This document shows positions 45,290 to 57,240 of a DNA stretch of 64,000 nucleotides, piece by piece. The notes beneath the pieces are model-generated. The model made no database searches. It saw nothing but the letters and a program-made list of their open reading frames with translations, and was not told the DNA's origin. The stretch comes from Dugong dugon. Its lineage: Eukaryota > Chordata > Mammalia > Sirenia > Dugongidae. The translations under genes were made by a program, and so were the position numbers. Each line of letters begins with the position of its first letter. The first letter of the stretch is position 1. The stretch spans positions 19,214,501 to 19,278,500 of the forward strand of contig CM057469.1 in assembly GCA_030035585.1 (NCBI GenBank), read 5' to 3'.

Positions 45290-46240
45290 TTTTATCTTCA
45301 GTCTCACTAATTCTGACTTCTATTGCCTCAGTTCTGCTCTGGACTTTCTACTCAGTTATTTAATTCTGAAATTTTATTGTTAATCTTCTGGATTTCTGTT
45401 TGCTGTCTCTCTGTGGATTCTTGCGGCCTGTTAAATTTGTCATTATGCTCTTCTCTAATCTTCTTAAGCTCCTCTATTGCTTTGTCTGTGTGTTCCTTGG
45501 CTTGTTCTGCATTTTGTATGGTCTCCTTCCTGATCTCTTAAAGAGTTCTGTATATTAATCTTTTGTATTCTGCTTCCGGTAATTCCAAGAAGTTCTCTTT
45601 CTCTGAAAGATTTCTTGATTCTTAGTTTTGGGAACTTGCTGAAGCCATCGTGGTCTGCCTGTTTGTGTGATTTAATATTGACTGTTGTCTCCAAGCCATC
45701 AATAGGTTATTATATTTATTTATTTTATGTTTGCTTACTGTGTCCTAGCTTCTTGTTTTCTTTTGATATGCCCATATAGGCTGCATGTGTGAGCTAGTTT
45801 GATTACTGGTGCCTCTGAAGCTCTAACGTCCTTTCACCAGGTGCTTAGATCTGTTACTAGGTATGTGAGCCCAGGAGTCCATTTACTTTCTTGTATGGAT
45901 TCAGCTCAGGTGTCCAGGTAGTTGGTCAGAAAGTGCTTGGCTCAGGTTCTCATCTACAGTCCTAGACGGGGAGGGGTAATTGGTGTAGGCACAGATATCT
46001 GGCTGCATTAGGTGGTCACATGCTGAGCAAGGCAGAGGGCTGACAGTTGCCCCTGAGTGTCTAGGAGGAAAGCATGTCCCTGTTCCCTAGAATGCTTAGG
46101 TGGGTGTGTTTTGCAGCCAGACTATGGGCACCCAATGCTGTCGACTGAAAGGACTGGGAAGTACCACTTATTCTTGGACCCCTTTTGCAGGTGGTTAGGT
46201 GGCGTTGGTGGAGCCACCAGTCCTCAGGCCCCTAAGGTGG
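45290..46240 (-). mobile_element. L1 5'UTR and ORF1 N-terminus, inverted
   Basis: Minus-strand counterpart of the first 1.6 kb of the L1 at 19547. The ORF1 start region, with reverse-complement text similar to 'cagcaagttcccaaaa', is at about 45630, and the 5'UTR extends to about 46240 with blocks shared with 20300-20780. The ORF2 part is absent. Confidence 0.75.
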
Positions 46241-46410
46241 ATAGGTGAGGAAGCTGCTTAATGATAAAGGAAATGTGTAAGTAATAGAAATACAACAATT
46301 GGCTATCTGGGTGGCATCAAATTAAATCAAGAAAACAAAAATTTAATTTTGAGGAACTAATGCTAAAAGTAATAAAGTGGGTATTATTAAAATAAAACAT
46401 TTATATTCAC

Positions 46411-46568
46411 CTGTAGTTTGGATCCAGGATCTTCACACTAAATACATACATTCCAGAATGGCCCAGGGGCCAAATTATATGGTTATAATTAGACTTGTTG
46501 ATAATCTCATATGGTTGATTCAAGTCTCCTGGTTTTCCAATAGCATAAGAAAAACAGTGCTTATAGTT
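46411..46568 (-). CDS. CATSPERE: CATSPERE internal coding exon (extracellular C-terminal domain)
   Basis: This 158-bp minus-strand exon has a good polypyrimidine tract and CAG acceptor at 46569-46570 and a CAG|GTGAAT donor. The open frame encodes 52 residues plus two bases of a split codon. It includes HCFSYAIGKPGDLNQ, then NHIIWPLGHSGMYVF, ending at a KILDPNY motif. The W-P-x-G-x-S-G-M-Y block is typical of the membrane-proximal beta domain shared by CATSPERE, CATSPERB, CATSPERD and CATSPERG; the remaining residues and the position upstream of DESI2 point to CATSPERE. A sequon (N-K-S) is present. The phase is 0 in and 2 out, so it joins without a shift to exon 58592-58678 upstream and 33545-33598 downstream. 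Confidence 0.93.
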
Positions 46569-47407
46569 CTGAACAGGAAACAAACAAAGAGACCAAAGAT
46601 CATTTTCTGACTTTAATAAACAAAATTACACTCTTCTATATTTTTCTTGGCAAATTATTTACAGAGGTAATGGCTATTCGCATCTAGTCTACCATTTCAG
46701 TGCTCTATAGTAATTTTAGTAAAATTTAGGAAAATTTGATGAGAAGTGAAGCTTAGTGCAAGCAAATGCTGTATTTACTTTGTATCTGCAAACAATAATA
46801 AATTAGGACATTGAGAGTGTGTAAGGGTATAGTTTTCCTAAACCAACAAAGCACAAAGTCCTCCAAGGATGCATAATTTGGGAACAAACTATTTTGCTCA
46901 CAATCTATGGCTACAATAGTCGAGGTGGTATACCCTTGAACTTTCATCCTCCTCTAGGGCTTTTATTTATTCCTATTTCCACTACTGTGGCTCTCTATGG
47001 GGTTCAAGAAACAAACTAGGAAAAATATTTATCTATGCCACCCTCCCCATTTTTTCAAAAGGACAGATGAAATGAGCTTATATTTTTAAAAGCCACTTTT
47101 TTAAAACAAGAAAATGAAGTAAAGGTCTTTAAGATAAACTTTGCAGATTTTGGATCCTACACTAATACAAGGCATTGCTCCCAGGTCCTTGTGGGTCCTG
47201 TTCGTTTCCACACCCTATCTATAGGGCTCCTCCATCACTCCTGCTGTCTGAGACTGTTCGTTTTAACGAAACAAGAAGTCTTGTGGGGTGATTACTTTGG
47301 ATATGCCTGAATTTTTAGCTATCAACATACTTCATGGTATTTTTCCTTTTTTCTACCTATCTTGAGGTATTTCTCTTTCATTAGTAACTTCCTAGTCAAT
47401 AGGAAGG
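46569..47407. other. CATSPERE intron, unassigned
   Basis: No named repeat. The minus-strand frame 46753-46947 looks somewhat protein-like but has no good splice sites. Confidence 0.45.
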
Positions 47408-47590
47408 AGCCCTGGTGGCACAGTGGTTTAGTGCTCGGCTGCTAACCAAAAGGTCACCAGTTCAAACTCACTATCTCCTCCATGGGAGAAAGATGTGGCA
47501 GTCTGCTTCCATAAAGACTTACAGCCTTGGAAACCCTATAGGGTCTCTGCGAGTCAGAATTGACTCAGTGGCAACGGGTTTGGTTTGAGT
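47408..47590 (+). mobile_element. AfroSINE
   Basis: Complete copy with near-duplications 'gtcaatagga'/'gtgaatagga'. A small deletion removes part of 'ggcagttctactctgtcc' in the tail. Confidence 0.92.
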
Positions 47591-47743
47591 GAATAGGATC
47601 AGTTCTCATACAGTCCCAAAGAGACTTCCCCATGGGAACTCCCACGGACAAAATGTTATCATGATTAGATGGTGATAATGATAAACTCTAGGAGGGTGCT
47701 TGCTGCTTTCAGCTGTATCCCCAGCCAGGCACATAGCAGATTG

Positions 47744-50700
47744 TTGTGTTGTTAGGTGCCATTGAGTCGGTTCCAACTCATAGCGACCCTATGTACAACA
47801 GAACGAAACACTGCCCAGTCTTGTGCCACCCCCACAATCGTTATGCTGGAGCCCATTGTGGCAGCCGCTGTGTCAATCCATCTCATTTCTTCCTCTTTTT
47901 CGCTGACCCTCTACTTTACCAAACATGACGTCCTTCTCCAGAGGCTGGTCCCTCCTGATAACATGTCCAAAGTATGTGATGAGACAGGTCTCACCATTCT
48001 TGCTTCTGAGGAGCATTCTGGCTGTACTTCTTCCAAGACAGATTTATTCGTTCTTTTGGTAGTTCATGATATATTCAATATTCATCACTAACACCATAAT
48101 TCAAAGGGTCAATTCTTCTTCGGTCTTCCTTATTCATTGCCCAGCTTTCACATGCATCTGAGGGGATTGAAAACACCACGCTTGAGTCAGGGGCACCTTA
48201 GTCCTTAAAGTGACATCTTTGCCTTTAAACACTTGAAAGAGGTCTTTTGCAGCAGATTGGCCCAATGCAATGTGTCTTTTGATTTCTTGACTACTGCTTC
48301 CATGGGCGTTGATTGTGGACCCAAGTAAAATGAAATCCTTGACAACGTCAATCTTTTCTCCATTTATCATGATGTTTATTGGTCCAGTTGTGAAGATTTT
48401 TTTTTTTAATAACAAATCTATTATTCCATTCACATTAAAAGTCACAATTGAATATTTTTTTATTTTATATACAAAGAGCTAGAGCGTTGTTTCTTTTGTT
48501 GTGTAGATGTATTGGATACCCCATTCAAGGAAGATCACTTAGTCCGAATTAATGAAGCCTATATCCTTCGCATACTGACGGAAACACTGGCGGCACATAT
48601 TGAGGTGGTACTTCCGGATCAGACCGTGCCGGTTTGACCACACACAGCAAGAGTGGGAACCCTGGCCGAATTATCGCGGGGGACTCAAGTAGAGCTGCTG
48701 GTGACTCGTCTTGCTTTGAGGGACGCACCAAAGCAAAAGGCGAGTTTTGTTTTCTTTATGTTGAGGTGTAATCCATACTGAAGGCTGTAGTCTTTGATCT
48801 TCATCAGTAAGTTCTTCAAGTCCTCTTCGTTTTCAGCAAGCAAGGTTGTATCATCTGCATATTACAGGTTGTTAATGAGTCTTCCTCCAATCCTGATGCC
48901 CCATTCTTCTTCCTATAGTCCAGTTTCTTTGATTATATGCTCAGCATACAGATTGAGTAAGTATGGTGAAAGGAAACAACCCTGACACACACCTTTCCTG
49001 ATTTTAAACCAGGCAGTATCCCCTTGTTCTGTTTGAACGACAGCCTCTTGGTCTACGTATAGGTTCCTCATGAGCACAATTAAGTGTTCTGGAATTCCCA
49101 TTCTTTGTAATGTTATCCATAACTTGTTATAATCCACACAGTCAAATATGCCTTTGTATAGTCAATAAAACTCAAATAAACATCTTGTCTGGTATTCTCT
49201 GCTTTCAGCCAAGATCCATCTGACATAAGCAGTGATATCCCTCTTTTCATGTCCTTTTCTGAGTCCATCTTGAATTTCTGGCAGTTCCCTGTTGAAGTAT
49301 TGCTGCAGCCACTTTTGAATGATCTTCAGCAAAATTTTACCTGGGTGTGATATTAATGATATTGTTCAATAATTTCTGCATTCTGTTGGATCACCTTTCT
49401 TTGGAATGTGTACAGATATGGATCTCTTCTAGACGGTTGGCCAGGTAGCTGTCTTCCAGATTTCTTGGCATAGACAAGTGAGTGCTTCCAAGGCTGCATC
49501 GATTTGTTGAAACATCTCAATTGGTATTCTGTCCGTTCCTGGAGCCTTGTTTTTCACCATTCCCTTCAGTGCAGCTTGGACTTCTTCCTTCAGTACCATT
49601 GGTTCAGGATCATATGCTACCTCCTGAAATGGTTGTACATTGATCAATTCTTTTTGGTACAGTGACTCTATGTATTCCTTCCATCTTCTTTTGATGCTTT
49701 CTACGTCATTTAATGTTTTCCCCATAGAATCCTTAATTATTGCAACTCTGGCTTTGAATTTTCTCTTCAGTTCTTTTAGCTTGAGAAATGCCAAGTGTGT
49801 TCTTCCCTTTTGGTTTTCTGTCTCCAGGTCTTTGCACATGTCATTATATTTTACTTTCTCTTCTCGAGTCACTCTTCGAAATCTTCTGTTCAGTTCTTTT
49901 ACTTCATCATTTCTTCCATTCTCTTTATCTACTTGACATTCAAGAGCAAGTTTCAAAGTCTTCTGACATCCATTTTGGTCTTTTCTGTCTTTTTAATGAC
50001 CTTTTGCTTTCTTCATGTATGATGTCTTTGATGTCATTCCACAACTCGTCTGGTCTTTAGTCATTAGTTCTCAATACATCAAATCTATTCTTGAAATGGT
50101 CTCTAAATTCATGTAGGATACAGTCAAGCTCACACTTTGGCTCTTGTGGACTTGTTCTAAATTTCTTTAGCTTCAACTTGACATATGATCAAGTCTGTTC
50201 TGCAGTAGGCCCCTGGCCTTGTTCTGATGGATGATATTGAGCTTTTCTATCGTCTCTTTCCACAGATGTAGTCAGTTTGATTCCTGTGTATTCCAGCTGG
50301 TGAGGTACATGTGTATAGTCACTGTTTATGTTGGTGAAAAAAGATATTTGCAATGAAGAAGTCTTTGGTCTTGCAAAATTCTGTCATGTGAGCTCCAGTG
50401 TTGTTTCTATCACCAAGGCCATATTTTCCAACTACCGATCCTTCTTTGTTTCCAACTTTCATATTCCAATCACCAGTAATTATCAATGCATCTTGATTGC
50501 ATGTTTGATCAATTTCAGACTGAGAAGTTGGTAAAAATCTTCAATTTCTTCATCTTTGGCCTTAGTGGTTGGTGTGTAAATTTGAATAATAGTCGTATTA
50601 ACTAGTCATTCTTGTAGGCGGATGGATATTATCTTATTATAGACAGCATTGTACTTCAGGATAGATCGCAAAATGTTCTTTTTGATGATGAAAGCAACAC

Positions 50701-51265
50701 CATTCCTCTTCAATTTGTCATTCCTGGCATAGTATATCACATGATTGTCTGATTCAAAATGGCCAATACCAGTCCATTTCAGCTCAGTAATGCCTAGGAT
50801 ATCAATGTTTATGTGTTCCATTTCATTTTTTATTATTTTTAATTTTCCTAGATTCATAGTTTGTACATTCCACGTTCCTATTATTAATGGATGTTTGCAA
50901 CTGTTTCTTCTCATTTTGAGTCATGCCACATCAGCAGATGAAGGTCCTAAAAACTTGACTCCATCCACGTCGTTAAGGTCAACTCTACTTTAAGGAGGCA
51001 GCTCTTCCCTAGTTTTGAGTGCCTTCCAACCTGAGGGGCTCATTTCCGGCAGTATATCAGACAATGCTCCATTGCTGTTCATAATAATTTTTTTCAGAAG
51101 TAAACCACCAGGTCCTTCTTCCTAGTCTGTCTTAGTTTGGAAGCTCAGCTGAAACCTGTCCACCACGGGTGACCCTGCTGGTATTTCAATACAGGTGGCA
51201 TAGCTTTCAGCATCACAGCAACATGCAAGCCACCACAGTACAAACTGACAAACATGTCGGGACAT
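47744..51265 (-). mobile_element. Near full-length RTE LINE carrying an RPS29 pseudogene
   Basis: The inverted RTE runs from the 3' tail ('gttaggtgccattgagtcggttccaactcatagc' at 47752) to the 5' end near 51265. On the minus strand the endonuclease start region GTWNVQTMN is near 50870, a linker with NGRNDEVKELNRRF is near 49890-49930, RT motifs include KAPGTDRIP near 49520-49550, the sequence around 'DYNKLWITLQRMGIPEHL' lies at 49080-49137, and an intact YADDTTLL is near 48846-48870. Frameshifts and stops separate the pieces. Its last part is homologous to the AfroSINE tail. The RPS29 pseudogene at 48397-48742 splits it. Confidence 0.93.
48539..48709 (-). pseudogene. RPS29: Processed pseudogene of ribosomal protein S29
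   Basis: The minus strand carries an intronless copy of the whole 56-codon RPS29 message. The insert is about 48397-48742, with 5'UTR remnant, coding part, 3'UTR and a T-run at 48397-48407 that represents the poly(A) tail. It is inactive: the start codon is ACG, codon 13 (Lys in RPS29) is TAA at 48671-48673, and a zinc-ligand Cys of the first CxxC pair is Trp. The C-terminal half, around [17 protein letters not shown], is nearly unchanged. It interrupts an RTE element (47744-51265) that resumes in register on both sides, so it was inserted after the RTE, presumably by L1 machinery. It also lies inside a CATSPERE intron in the sense orientation. Confidence 0.95.
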
Positions 51266-51481
51266 AGTAGATAGTAGGTAGTAAAGTTACTGGAAGCGCT
51301 ATTTCTGATCCACTTCACAGGAAACAAATGTCTGACATATACTTGTTTAATAAACTTTGAACCTTGATTTCAACCTTTGTTAAAGTTAATATTTGAGATC
51401 TAGCTGCACTCTGTACCTGCAACCTCTTTCTCCCAACCAAAACTGAATAACCTCTGCTATACGTGTGTCTTGGGTTAGGCT
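51266..51481. other. Intron sequence, nothing recognised
   Basis: Short unassigned stretch between RTE and AfroSINE. It contains one copy of a 29-bp near-repeat. Confidence 0.4.
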
Positions 51482-51688
51482 GAGCCATGGTGGTGCAGTG
51501 GTTAAGTGCTTGATTGCTAACCAAAAGGTGGACATTTGAACACACCAGCCACTCTGTGAGAGAAAGATGTGGCAGTCTGCTTCTGTGAAGATTTACAGCC
51601 TTGGAAACTCTATTAGGCAGTTCTACTCTGTCCTGTAGGGTCACTGTGAGTTGGAATGAACACGACGACAACAGTGGGTTTCAGTTTG
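51482..51688 (+). mobile_element. AfroSINE (longer form)
   Basis: From 'gctgagccatggtggtgcagtgg' to 'acgacgacaacagtggg', with 'gttaggct'/'gttaggtt' flanks. Confidence 0.9.
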
Positions 51689-51844
51689 GGTGAGTTAGGT
51701 TAGCTCTATCCATTCACTAAAAAACTTGCTGGAAGTGCTATTTCTGATCTACTATACATTTGTTTGCTGAAATTTGGTGTGCTAGGGAACCATATCCTTG
51801 CTTCTCTGGAAATCTTTCCATCAAACATTACCACCCAAAGATTT

Positions 51845-54640
51845 TTCTCTGAAAAAAATTTTTTTTCTAAATTTTATTTATTTTGTTGTTGTTGAGAATA
51901 ACAGCAAAACACACACCAATTCAACTGCTTCTACATGTATAATTTTGTGATTGATTACACTGATTACATTCTTCAAGTTGTGCAACCATTCTGACTCTCC
52001 TTTTCTGATTTATTTTCCCCTTGTTAACATAAACTCACTCCCCCACTAAGGTTCCTATCTAATCTTTCAAGTTGCTGTTGTCAGTTTGATCCCATATAGA
52101 TAGTTCTTAAAAGAGCATAATGCTCAAGGCAGACGTTTTATTTATTTATTTATTTTTTACTAGTTAAGCTAAACTATTGTTTGGTTTTAAGATGACTTTA
52201 GGAGTATTTTTGGTTTAAAGTTTAAATATCATCACAGGGCAATAGTTTCAGGGGTTCATCCACCCTCCATGGGGCCAGAAAGTCTAGAGTCCATGAGAAT
52301 TTGAAATTCTGTTCTGCATTTTCCCCCTTTTGATAAGGAGTCGCCTATAGAATCTTTGAATGAAATGTTCAGTAATGGTAGCTGGGCACCATCCAGTTTT
52401 TCTGGTCTCATGGCAAAGGAGGTAGTTGTCCATGGAGGCAATTAGCTGTACATTCCATATCCTGCTCCTATTCCTGACTCTTCTTCTTCCTCTGTTGTTC
52501 CAGGTGAATAGATACTAATTGTTGTACCTTGGACGGCCACTTGCGAGCTTTTAAGACCTCAGGCACTATGCAATTAACTAGGAGGTAGAATAGAAGCACT
52601 AAACACATTCACCCAGTTCCCTGGGATGTCTCCTGAAACCACTACCCTAAACCTCCAAACCAAGGAGTCAAGTCCCAATAGGTGTTTGGTCGTACATAAG
52701 CAGCCTCAGTGGCTACTCTTTTTTTTTTTTTTTTAATCATTGTTTTAAATATATCTATCACATAACTTTTGCCAATTCAGCTTTTTAGAGGTATACAACT
52801 TATTGACAGCAATTACAATACAATAATCAGTTGTGCAACCCTACCCTTAATTGATGCAAGTTCGCCATCACTGTTGACCCCTCCTTCCTGATCCTGGTAA
52901 TCACTAATAAACTTTGGTCTTATGCATTTGCCTTTTCTTGTTTGTTTGTTTTTTTTAATAAGTGAGGTCATACAATATTTGTCCTTTTGTGATTGGCTTA
53001 TTTCACTCAGTATAATGTCTTCAAGCTCCATCCATACTGTAGCAGGTATCCAGACTTCATTTCTCCTGCTGGCTGAGTAGTATTCCACTGTATGTATGTA
53101 CCACATTTTTTTAATCCATTCATCTCTTGATGGGCATTTAGGTTGTTTCCTCCTTTTGGCTATTGTGAATAGTGCTGCAATGAACATTGGTGTACAAGTC
53201 TCTTTTTGAGTTTCTGTTTTAAAGTCTTTTGAATATATATCTAGGAGTGGAATTACTGGGTCACATGGTAGTTTCATTTTTAGTTTTTTGAGGAACTGCC
53301 ATACTGTTTTCCACAATGGCTGTATCATTTTTCATTCCTACAAGCAATGGATAAGGGTCCAATTTCCCCATATCCTCACCAACATATGTTATTTTCTTCT
53401 TCTTTTTTAATCTTAGCCATCCTAGTGGGAGTGAAAAGGTATCTCCTTGTTGTTTTGATTTGCATCCCTCTGATGGCTAATGGCACTGAGCATCTTTTCA
53501 TGTGTTTGGTGGCCATTTGAATGTCCTCTTTGGTGAAATGTCTACTCAAGCCCTTTGCTCATTTTATGATTGGGTTATTTGTCTCGTTGAAGTTTTATAT
53601 ATATTTTGATTATTAGATTCTTGTCAGATATATGATTTCCAAAGATATGCTCCTAGTTGGTAACTTGTCTTTTCACTTTTTTGGTAAAATCTTTTGATGA
53701 ACAAAAGTTTTTAATTTTTATGAGGTCCCGTTTATTTATTTTGTCTTTTGCTGTTTCTGCTTTTGTTATTATATTAGATAATCCATTGTTGAAAGCTAGG
53801 CCTGACAGTGTTTCCTATGTTGTTCTTCTAATAATTTTATGGTTTTAGTTTGCACATTTAGGCCCTTAATCTATTTTGAATTTGTTTTCATGTATAGTGT
53901 GAGGCATGGATCTTGTTTCATTTTTCTACATGTGGAAATCCAATTTTCCCAGCTCCAGTTTTTGAAGAGACTCTTCTTTCCGCATGGAATGGACTTAACA
54001 TCCTTGTCAAAAATCAGTTGACCACAGGTGTGTGAATTTATTTCTGGACTCTCAATTGTATTCCATTGGTCTGTGTGTCTATCGTTATACCAGTACCAGA
54101 CTGGTTTGATTACTGTAGCTGTATAGTGTGTTTTAAAATGAGGGAGTGTGAGTCTTCCTACTTTGTTCTTCTCTTTCAAAATTGTTTTAGCTATTTGGGG
54201 CCTCTTGCCATTCCAAATAAAGTTGAGGATTGGTTTTTCTATTTTCATAAAGAAAGCTGTTAGAATTTTGATAGGGGTTGCATCTATAGATTTCTTTGGG
54301 TAGTATTGACAAGTTAACAATATTAAGTTTTCCAATCCATAAACATGGAACATCTTTCCATTTATTTAAGTCTTCTTTAATCTCAGCCGTGTTTTATAGT
54401 TTTCATTGTGTAAGTCTTTCACGTCTCTGCTTAGATTTATTCCTAGGTATTTTCTTTTCTTAGATGTTATTGTAAATGGAATTACTTTCTTTTCAGATTT
54501 CTCACTGCTGGTGCATAGAAACCCAACTGATTTCTTTTCATTGACCTTCTAGCCTGCAATTTTGCTAAATTCCTCTATTAGTACTAAAAGTTTTCTTGTG
54601 GACACTTAGGGATTTTATCTGAAATTTTTGAGAAGTGTGA
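51845..54640 (-). mobile_element. 5'-truncated L1 (3'UTR and ORF2 C-terminal half)
   Basis: Inverted L1 with a T-rich end at 51845, a 3'UTR of about 1 kb, and ORF2 remains on the minus strand: an open end of ORF2 at 52813-53328 ([25 protein letters not shown]), and RT-thumb and linker sequence up to about 54600. Frames are broken between these parts. Truncated before the RT catalytic region. Confidence 0.88.
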
Positions 54641-54801
54641 GGTACAGTTGTAATTATGCCTGCCTTCTCTTCCCTGGATATCATGAATGTAGGGATATAG
54701 GCTCTTATCTCACTTACTGTTACTTCCATTTCAAAACCCACTACTCTTCATTTCTTCTGGGAGATGAAATTGTCATCAAGGTCTATAGCTAATATCACAC
54801 T

Positions 54802-55011
54802 ATGCTGTTGTTGTTAGTTGCTGTCGAGTTGATTCTGACTCATGGCCATCCAGTGTGTGCAGAGTAGAGCTGTTCTATAGGGTTTTCAAGGCCGTGATCT
54901 TTTAGAAGCACATTGCCAGACCTGTCTTCTGAGGTGCCTCTGGATGGGTTTGAACTGTCAAACTTTCGGCTAGTAGTTCAGCATTTAACCATTCGTGCCA
55001 CCCAAGGATTC
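54802..55011 (-). mobile_element. AfroSINE (long form)
   Basis: Inverted copy with 13-bp near-duplications 'ctaatatcacact'/'ctaatataacact' at 54789-54801 and 55012-55024. Confidence 0.92.
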
Positions 55012-55024
55012 CTAATATAACACT

Positions 55025-55440
55025 GTAACTTTAATTAAAAGAGGATTCCAACATTACCTCTTTCTGAGTGCAGTATACGTGGATAGTGGCTTTATTATTT
55101 ATTTATTTAGTCAGCTTATAGCCCTGACTATTCTCAGTAGTACTCTGATTCCTTTTCCTTTTGGCTATCATCAGAGTGGGAGGGTAATTCCAAGTCCCCA
55201 CCTTTCATTACCAAAGCTGATAGGCACAGATTTTCTTTTCCTCCCTGCCCTATGATCTAGCTGAGGGTGAGGGTTGGGCAACTCCTAAGTTCTCTTACTT
55301 TCAAAGTTCTCTCCCAGGATTTTGAATTAGGAATGAGGAACGCAGCAATGGGAGTAATATTTAGAGGTAATCCATCATAGTTGCAGTGTCCTAACCAGGT
55401 TGAAGGAAAATTATTTGGAATAATAAAATTTCAGATTTAA
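55025..55440. other. CATSPERE intron, unassigned
   Basis: No recognised feature. Confidence 0.45.
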
Positions 55441-56611
55441 TAGGTAGATTATCTATAATTAAATAACTAGCTCAACAAATATTTATTGAGCATCTACAAT
55501 GGGTTAGGTGCTAGGGATACAACAGTGAACAAAACAGAAAAAAAACCTTGTCCACATGGAGCTTACATTCTAGCTGGGGGGCCAGGTTATAAGTTCAATA
55601 AGTAGACTCCATAACAAGTCAGAGAATTATAAATGATAATGATATAAAAGAAAATAGGGAAAAGGGATATGTACTATCATGGGTAATGGTTAAAATTTTA
55701 GATAGGGGGGCCAGGGAAGTCCTCACTGACTAGTTGATATTTACAACCTGGAGAACTAAGGGAGCTAGGGGCGGCAAGTCTTGCAGGCTTTGGCATGTGA
55801 GATGGCAACCACTGCAGTGTTTTGATCAGACAAGTGACATGTTCTTATTTACGTTTCTTTAGGATCATTCTGAAGAATTGATGCCTTTGAATTATGAGGC
55901 TGGCAAAGAATATTGAATATACCATGGACTGCCAGAAGAACGAACAATTCTGTCTTGGAAGAAGTACCACCAGAATGCTTCTTGGAAACGAGGATGCTGA
56001 GACTTCATCTCACATACTTTGGACATGTTATCAGGAGGGACCAGTCCCTGGAGAAGGACATGCTTGGTAAGATAGAGGGTCAGTGAAAAGAAGAAGACCT
56101 TCGATGAGATGAATTGACACAGTGGCTGCAATAATGGGCTCAAACAGCAACAATTGTGAGGATGGCACAGGACCGGGCAGCGTTTCATTCTGTTGTACGT
56201 AGGGTTGCTATGAGTTGGAACCGACGTGATGGCACCTAAAGACAACACCAGCAAGGATCTTTCTGGCTGCTGTGTTGTGAATGAATTCATGGGGTGTAAG
56301 GCTGAAGCAGGGAGACCAGTTAAGAGGATGTTACATCATAACCCAGATGATAGGTGACACTGACTTGAAACAGAGTGGTGGCAATTGGGGTGGTGACAGG
56401 TGACCAAATTCAGAATACACTTTGGAGGAAGAGCCAAAATATTTCTTGAAAGACCAAATGTGGCTCATAAGATGACACTGAGAGGCGTTTATCGTAAGCA
56501 AACTAGAAGGATGGAGTTTCCATTAACTCAGGTGGGGAAGAATGTTGGAGAAGTATGTCTGGAGGGTGTAGAAGCTCAGTTTTGGACATGTTAAGTTTGA
56601 GATGTTAAGAA
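55441..56611 (-). mobile_element. Inverted LINE L2 with an RTE insertion
   Basis: 'Caacaaatatttattgagcatctac...aacagtgaacaaaacag' is the inverted L2 3' end. It runs through 'gtgttttgatcagacaagtgacatg' and, after the RTE, 'ctttctggctgctgtgttgtgaatg' to 'gttttggacatgttaagtttgag'. Confidence 0.8.
55873..56253 (+). mobile_element. 5'-truncated RTE 3' end
   Basis: Plus-strand RTE from 'aagaattgatgcctttgaattatg' to 'atggcacctaaagacaacacc'. Flanked by 12-bp duplications AGGATCATTCTG (55861-55872) and AGGATCTTTCTG (56254-56265), one mismatch. Part of the RTE frame is open in antisense only by chance. Confidence 0.9.
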
Positions 56612-56662
56612 GAACCTGTTGTCATCAAGTCGATTCCAACTTACAGTAACCCTGTAGTAGAG
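56612..56662 (-). mobile_element. AfroSINE tail fragment
   Basis: Only 'cctgttgtcatcaagtcgattccaacttacagtaaccctgtag' remains. Confidence 0.75.
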
Positions 56663-57240
56663 CATCATCAGTTTCCTCTTCTGTTGGAATATTCCCATCA
56701 GCATGCACTTGGTTGTTTCACTCAACTTATTAAAAAAAATAAGGCGGTCTCTTTACCTCATTGCTCTCCAGTTACTACCCCATTTCTCTCTCCCCTTTAT
56801 TGAAAAATTCTTCATTAGGTGTCTGTCCTTACTGCTTCCAATTTCTTTGTTGCATATTTTATTAAATCCACTTCAATAAGGTTTTTCTCTTACAATTCCA
56901 CCAAAACTGCTCCTGTCGAAGTTACCAGTTATCACATGTTGCTAAACTAACGGATCAATTTTCAGACCTCATCTTAGTTGATTATCTTAGTTGTGGATTT
57001 GACACAGTTGATCCTTCCCTCCTTCTTATGAAACTTGCTTTGTATGATGTCCTGGACGACACACTCACCTTGTTTTCCTCTTATTCCTTTTTCATATCCT
57101 TTGCTCCTCATCTCCCTATTTGAATGGTCCAAAGTTCAGACCTTCTCTTTTTATATCTATGCTAGGTGTTCCTAATCTCATTGTGTGTGTGTGTGTATTT
57201 ATCTTACATTATTTTTAAATTGTTTGCCCTGTGAGCCCCT
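56663..57240 (+). mobile_element. LINE L2 fragment (RT region)
   Basis: Plus-strand L2: 'ctaccccatttctctctcccc', 'caaaactgctcctgtcgaagttaccag', and the 'gatttgacacagttgatcc' block that encodes the L2 F-D-T-V-D motif. Decayed. Confidence 0.75.

Noticed and set aside
46753..46947. Minus-strand 64-codon frame near the CATSPERE exon at 46411-46568 as a further exon
   Set aside because: It looks mildly protein-like (TTSTIVAIDC...), but there is no good acceptor or donor in phase, and exons 58592-58678 and 46411-46568 already join cleanly.
444..56662. The many tRNA-like heads as functional tRNA genes
   Set aside because: All are AfroSINE heads with diverged A and B boxes fused to the RTE-like tail; none folds as a complete tRNA.
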